The notes below the pieces were generated by a model. The model did not search any database. It saw only the letters and a program-made list of their open reading frames with translations, and was not told the origin of the DNA. A stretch of DNA of 64,000 nucleotides from NCBI RefSeq assembly GCF_020905335.1, contig NZ_JAJJMN010000001.1, positions 3,782,001-3,846,000 of the forward strand, read 5' to 3'. This DNA is from Flavobacterium lipolyticum. GTDB taxonomy: Bacteria; Bacteroidota; Bacteroidia; Flavobacteriales; Flavobacteriaceae. Position 1 is the stretch's first letter; every line of letters begins with the position of its first letter. Position numbers and translations under genes: made by a program. Below are positions 61,095 to 64,000 of the stretch, piece after piece.

Positions 61095-61859
61095 TTACAA
61101 GTCAATTATTTTGTATGATGGAATTCCTTTAATTTTAAACTTATGATGATACATATAAAGATTGATTAGTCTTTCTGAAATAAAACCGAAAATTCGGGCC
61201 TGATAAGCATCTTCCGGGATTGTAACTCTGGATTCAAGTTCAAATAAAATGGAGAAAAGCCAGGCGTAATAGTTGTCGAATTTCTCTTTTGAACTGACCA
61301 TCATATTTCCCATGTGAAAAAGGGTTCCTTCGTCCAAAAATTGGGTAATACTGTCTTTGTATTCCGGATATTTTTCCAAAATGATCTGTTTGGTTAAGTC
61401 CCAATCCTCTTTTCGGTGATCCTCACAGTAATTTTGGGTTAGAGATCCTTTTTTGAACTTGTACGGGCGGCATAGAATTACGTCATATTCTGAAAGAATA
61501 GAAGCTATTTTTTTTTCCAGTTTTTCAGAAGATACGTTGTATAGTTTAGTATTCTTGAAATCTTCGTTTTTGATCTTTTTCTGTGCAGAAGGTTTTAAGT
61601 TGTACCAGTCGTTGTAAAAGTTAAGGTATCTTCTGTAATGACAAATACCTACGTAATCAGCTTCTTTTTCGTTTTTCCAAATCCAATAAGCAGCAGTCAA
61701 TTCACAATAGTTGCTGTTTTTGTTTCCGATATTGTCCTGTGTATTGTCTCTTAAAATGGTATTGGTTATAGATTCGTTTGTTCCCACCTGAATCGGAACC
61801 AGAATATCATTGGATAATACAGGGTTTTCTTTATGAGTTACGATAAAAATCTTAATCAT
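61095..61859 (-). CDS. DUF4422 glycosyltransferase
   Basis: A 254-residue protein matching DUF4422, a family of capsule and O-antigen glycosyltransferases. Visible stretches are IFIVTHKENPVLSNDILVPIQVG, NYCELTAAYWIWKNEKEADYVGICHYRRYLNF, and DEGTLFHMGNMMVSSKEKFDNYYAW. The HYRRY motif is a hallmark of this family. It overlaps the upstream glf gene by 8 nt. Since Glf makes UDP-galactofuranose, this enzyme is a plausible user of it; no specificity can be read directly. Confidence 0.9.
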   Translation of the reverse strand: MIKIFIVTHKENPVLSNDILVPIQVGTNESITNTILRDNTQDNIGNKNSNYCELTAAYWIWKNEKEADYVGICHYRRYLNFYNDWYNLKPSAQKKIKNEDFKNTKLYNVSSEKLEKKIASILSEYDVILCRPYKFKKGSLTQNYCEDHRKEDWDLTKQIILEKYPEYKDSITQFLDEGTLFHMGNMMVSSKEKFDNYYAWLFSILFELESRVTIPEDAYQARIFGFISERLINLYMYHHKFKIKGIPSYKIIDL

Positions 61860-62964
61860 TATTCAGTTCTGTTTTAGATCTTTTTAAAGCTATGGCGATT
61901 ATCTGATGCATGTCGTAATATCTGTATTCTGATAATCTTCCTCCAAATATTACATTCTTTTCCTCTAAAGACAGTTTTTTGTACTCTTCAAACAAGGCTT
62001 GATTTTTGGCATCGTTTATCGGATAAAATGCTTCATTAGAAGGATTCCATTCGCATGGATACTCTTTTGTAATAACAGTTTTGCTTTGTTTGCCAAATTC
62101 AAAATGTTTGTGCTCAATTATTCTGGTAAAAGGATAGCTGGCATCGTTGTAATTAACGACAGCATTTCCTTGAAAATTGTCAGTATCAAGAACTTCGTTT
62201 TCAAATTGTAGAGATCTGTATTCCAGGACGCCTAATTTGTAATCGAAATATTCATCAATCTTTCCGGAGTACACAATTTTATCGGCAAGTTCGTCAAATT
62301 TGGCTCGGTCTGAAAAGTAATTGGTATTGGTTACCACTTCAATTCCGTCTAATAGTTTGTCAATTAGTTTATTGTAACCGCCAATAGGGATTCCCTGATA
62401 AGTGTCGTTAAAATAGTTGTTGTCAAATGTGAATCTAACGGGAAGTCTTTTTATGATAAAAGCGGGTAATTCAGTGGCTTTTCTTCCCCACTGTTTTTCA
62501 GTATATTCTTTTATAAAATAATCGTAGATGTCTTTACCGACAAGGCTTAGTGCCTGTTCTTCCAGGTTTTTAGGATCTTTTACTCCATAAGCAGCTACTT
62601 GTTCCTCTATTTTTGCTTTGGCTTCCTGAGGTGTTTTAGTTCCCCAAAGCTGGTAGAAAGTATTCATGTTAAAAGGTAAATTGTACATCTTACCTTTAGA
62701 GAGTGACATCGGAGAATTGGTAAAGTTGTTGAATTCAACAAATTGATTCACATAATCCCATATCGCTTTATCGTTGGTATGAAAAATATGTGCACCATAT
62801 TTATGAACATTAATTCCTTCGATATTTTCGCAATATACATTTCCTCCTATATGGTCCCTTTTGTCAATTACCAGGCATTTTTTTCCTGCTTTTTTTGCTT
62901 CATGAGCGAACACGCTACCATAGAGACCTGATCCAATTATTAAATAGTCATATTGCTTTTTCAT
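61852..62964 (-). CDS. glf: UDP-galactopyranose mutase
   Basis: A 370-residue FAD enzyme that interconverts UDP-galactopyranose and UDP-galactofuranose. The N-terminal FAD motif is IIGSGLYGSVFAHEAKKAGK, followed by CLVIDKRDHIGGNVYCENIEGINVHKYGAHIFHTND with the substrate-binding His region. YTEKQWGRKATELPAFIIKRLPVR and the C-terminal FGGRLSEYRYYDMHQ are also typical. The length is standard. Coupled to the DUF4422 gene downstream (8-nt overlap), it points to galactofuranose in a surface glycan. Confidence 0.96.
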   Translation of the reverse strand: MKKQYDYLIIGSGLYGSVFAHEAKKAGKKCLVIDKRDHIGGNVYCENIEGINVHKYGAHIFHTNDKAIWDYVNQFVEFNNFTNSPMSLSKGKMYNLPFNMNTFYQLWGTKTPQEAKAKIEEQVAAYGVKDPKNLEEQALSLVGKDIYDYFIKEYTEKQWGRKATELPAFIIKRLPVRFTFDNNYFNDTYQGIPIGGYNKLIDKLLDGIEVVTNTNYFSDRAKFDELADKIVYSGKIDEYFDYKLGVLEYRSLQFENEVLDTDNFQGNAVVNYNDASYPFTRIIEHKHFEFGKQSKTVITKEYPCEWNPSNEAFYPINDAKNQALFEEYKKLSLEEKNVIFGGRLSEYRYYDMHQIIAIALKRSKTELNND

Positions 62965-63016
62965 GATGCAAAAGTAGAGATTAATTAGTAAATTGCAACA
63001 AATTACAAAAGTAAAA

Positions 63017-63895
63017 ATGGCAGGAAAAATACAAGTAGGATATCTGGTTTCGTATGATTATGAGTTGTTAAAAACATCACTTCCAACAGTGTATAAAGAT
63101 GCAGATGCGGTTTTTGTCGCCATTGATAAAAATAGAAATACCTGGAATGGCGGAAGCTTTACCATCGATGATTCTTTTTTTGATTGGATTAAGGATTTTG
63201 ACGTTGATAAGAAGGTAGTGATTTATGAAGATGATTTTTATGTTCCAACTTTAACTACAATGGAATGTGAAGTCAGAGAGCGAAAAATGCTCGCTGAAAA
63301 AATGGGAATTGGGAATTGGATTGTTCAGGTAGATTGCGACGAGTATTTTGTTGACTTTAAAAAGTTCGTTTCAGATTTAAGACGATACGATTCCTATCTA
63401 ATTAATCCCGAAAAACATCCTATACAGATATGTGCTTTCTGGGTTATGCTTTATAAATATACAGATCAGGGTATTTTATATGTAGATAAACCGCTGAAAG
63501 CAATTTTTGCGACAAACTATCCTAATTATAAAAGCGGACGCAGAATCAAAGAGCGTCAGATTTATACCAATAATATTGTCTTGCATGAATCCTTGTCAAG
63601 AACAGAAGCCGATTTGCGTTTTAAGCTTGACAATTGGGGGCATAATGTTGATGTAGATAAGGGATTTTTGGATAAATGGCTTGTTGTGAATGAAAACAAT
63701 TATAAAGAGTACAAAGATTTTTACTATTTACAGCCTAAAAGATGGAAGAAATTAGGATTCTTCTCGACTAAAAGTATCCCTCAGATAAAAGAGATTATTG
63801 AGAAAGAAAAAAGACTGAATGTGCCTAAGTTCAATCTCTATTTTAAAAATTTCGGACAGTGGCTGAAATATTCATTGAAGAAAAAAAAGGCATAA
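63017..63895 (+). CDS. Putative glycosyltransferase (DxD-containing)
   Basis: A 292-residue protein from ATG 63017 (MAGKIQVGYLVSYDYELLKTSLPTVY). It looks like a GT2-type fold: an N-terminal strand-helix pattern with ADAVFVAIDKNRNTW, and a metal-site-like IVQVDCDEYFVDF (DxD) near residue 110. The C-terminal half has HESLSRTEADLRFKLDNWGHN, consistent with an inverting sugar transferase of a surface-glycan locus. No signal peptide or membrane helix is seen. It is divergent from glf by 52 nt. The specificity is unknown and the family assignment is tentative. Confidence 0.7.
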   Translation: MAGKIQVGYLVSYDYELLKTSLPTVYKDADAVFVAIDKNRNTWNGGSFTIDDSFFDWIKDFDVDKKVVIYEDDFYVPTLTTMECEVRERKMLAEKMGIGNWIVQVDCDEYFVDFKKFVSDLRRYDSYLINPEKHPIQICAFWVMLYKYTDQGILYVDKPLKAIFATNYPNYKSGRRIKERQIYTNNIVLHESLSRTEADLRFKLDNWGHNVDVDKGFLDKWLVVNENNYKEYKDFYYLQPKRWKKLGFFSTKSIPQIKEIIEKEKRLNVPKFNLYFKNFGQWLKYSLKKKKA

Positions 63896-64000
63896 GGTAA
63901 TTTTTAGTTCGTTTTTGCTCTCATATTTGATTTTTCTTAATTATTAAGGTTATTTTTGCTTCCTTCCATTTACCTCTTAGAATTGCAGACTATTGAACTG

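Overview
The window looks like a chromosomal segment of a Flavobacterium-type member of the Bacteroidota. The DNA is AT-rich. Gene starts lack clear Shine-Dalgarno sequences, and several are preceded by the TAnnTTTG -7 element of this phylum. The proteins fit the same group: TonB-dependent receptors with carboxypeptidase-D-like N-terminal domains, many short lipoproteins, a BatA-domain protein and several Bacteroidota-specific DUF families. I see no rRNA, tRNA, CRISPR array, transposase or prophage. Most genes are housekeeping or small conserved proteins. The spaces between them hold an unusual number of inverted and tandem repeats.

Layout. 1-2.7 kb: the 5' part of a dihydroorotase-like gene that lacks its metal-binding His pair, and a BatA-domain protein. 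3-5.6 kb: a secreted lactonase facing a DEAD-box helicase. 5.7-12.1 kb: a tight five-gene operon (HEAT-repeat membrane protein, processive family-2 glycosyltransferase, TPR plus YaiO-type barrel, DUF4838 hydrolase-like protein, receiver domain without its phospho-acceptor Asp). It resembles a synthase-dependent polysaccharide export system and is the best candidate for an undescribed pathway. 12-16.8 kb: TIGR02757 protein, LolD-like ATPase, phosphodiester glycosidase-like protein, small membrane proteins and lipoproteins, a 76-bp tandem repeat, and a DUF937 protein. 16.9-20.9 kb: serA and serC, a LuxC-like acyl-CoA reductase, and a divergent ferredoxin. 21-25 kb: a TonB-dependent receptor and ychF.

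25.5-35.8 kb: TIGR02117 protein, FMN reductase and transglutaminase pair, pncB, then parE and parC separated by a DUF1016/PDDEXK nuclease and a lipoprotein. 36-41 kb: TerC, an 18-bp x 17 array, a DinB-like protein, an antitoxin/ParE-toxin/pentapeptide-repeat operon with overlapping reading frames, and murQ. 41-49.3 kb: a membrane-bound AraC-type regulator beside an outer-membrane receptor, a ZIP transporter, methyltransferases and a racemase. 49.4-49.9 kb: a 24-bp x 20 array. 50-53.9 kb: rlmD with two conserved DUF genes, and a histidine kinase. 54-60.3 kb: cysE and cysM, DUF1003, Smr protein, an internally duplicated lipoprotein and a cysteine desulfurase. 60.5-64 kb: a threonylcarbamoyl-AMP synthase, then a DUF4422 glycosyltransferase, UDP-galactopyranose mutase and another sugar-transferase-like gene, probably the edge of a surface-glycan locus.

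Two systems stand out functionally. One is the putative glycan synthesis/export operon at 5.7-12.1 kb. The other is the toxin-antitoxin operon at 38.5-39.6 kb, which ends in a pentapeptide-repeat protein, a family that can shield gyrase, the usual ParE target. The noncoding DNA carries at least ten repeat families. Several occur as facing pairs that could fold into long hairpins between genes.
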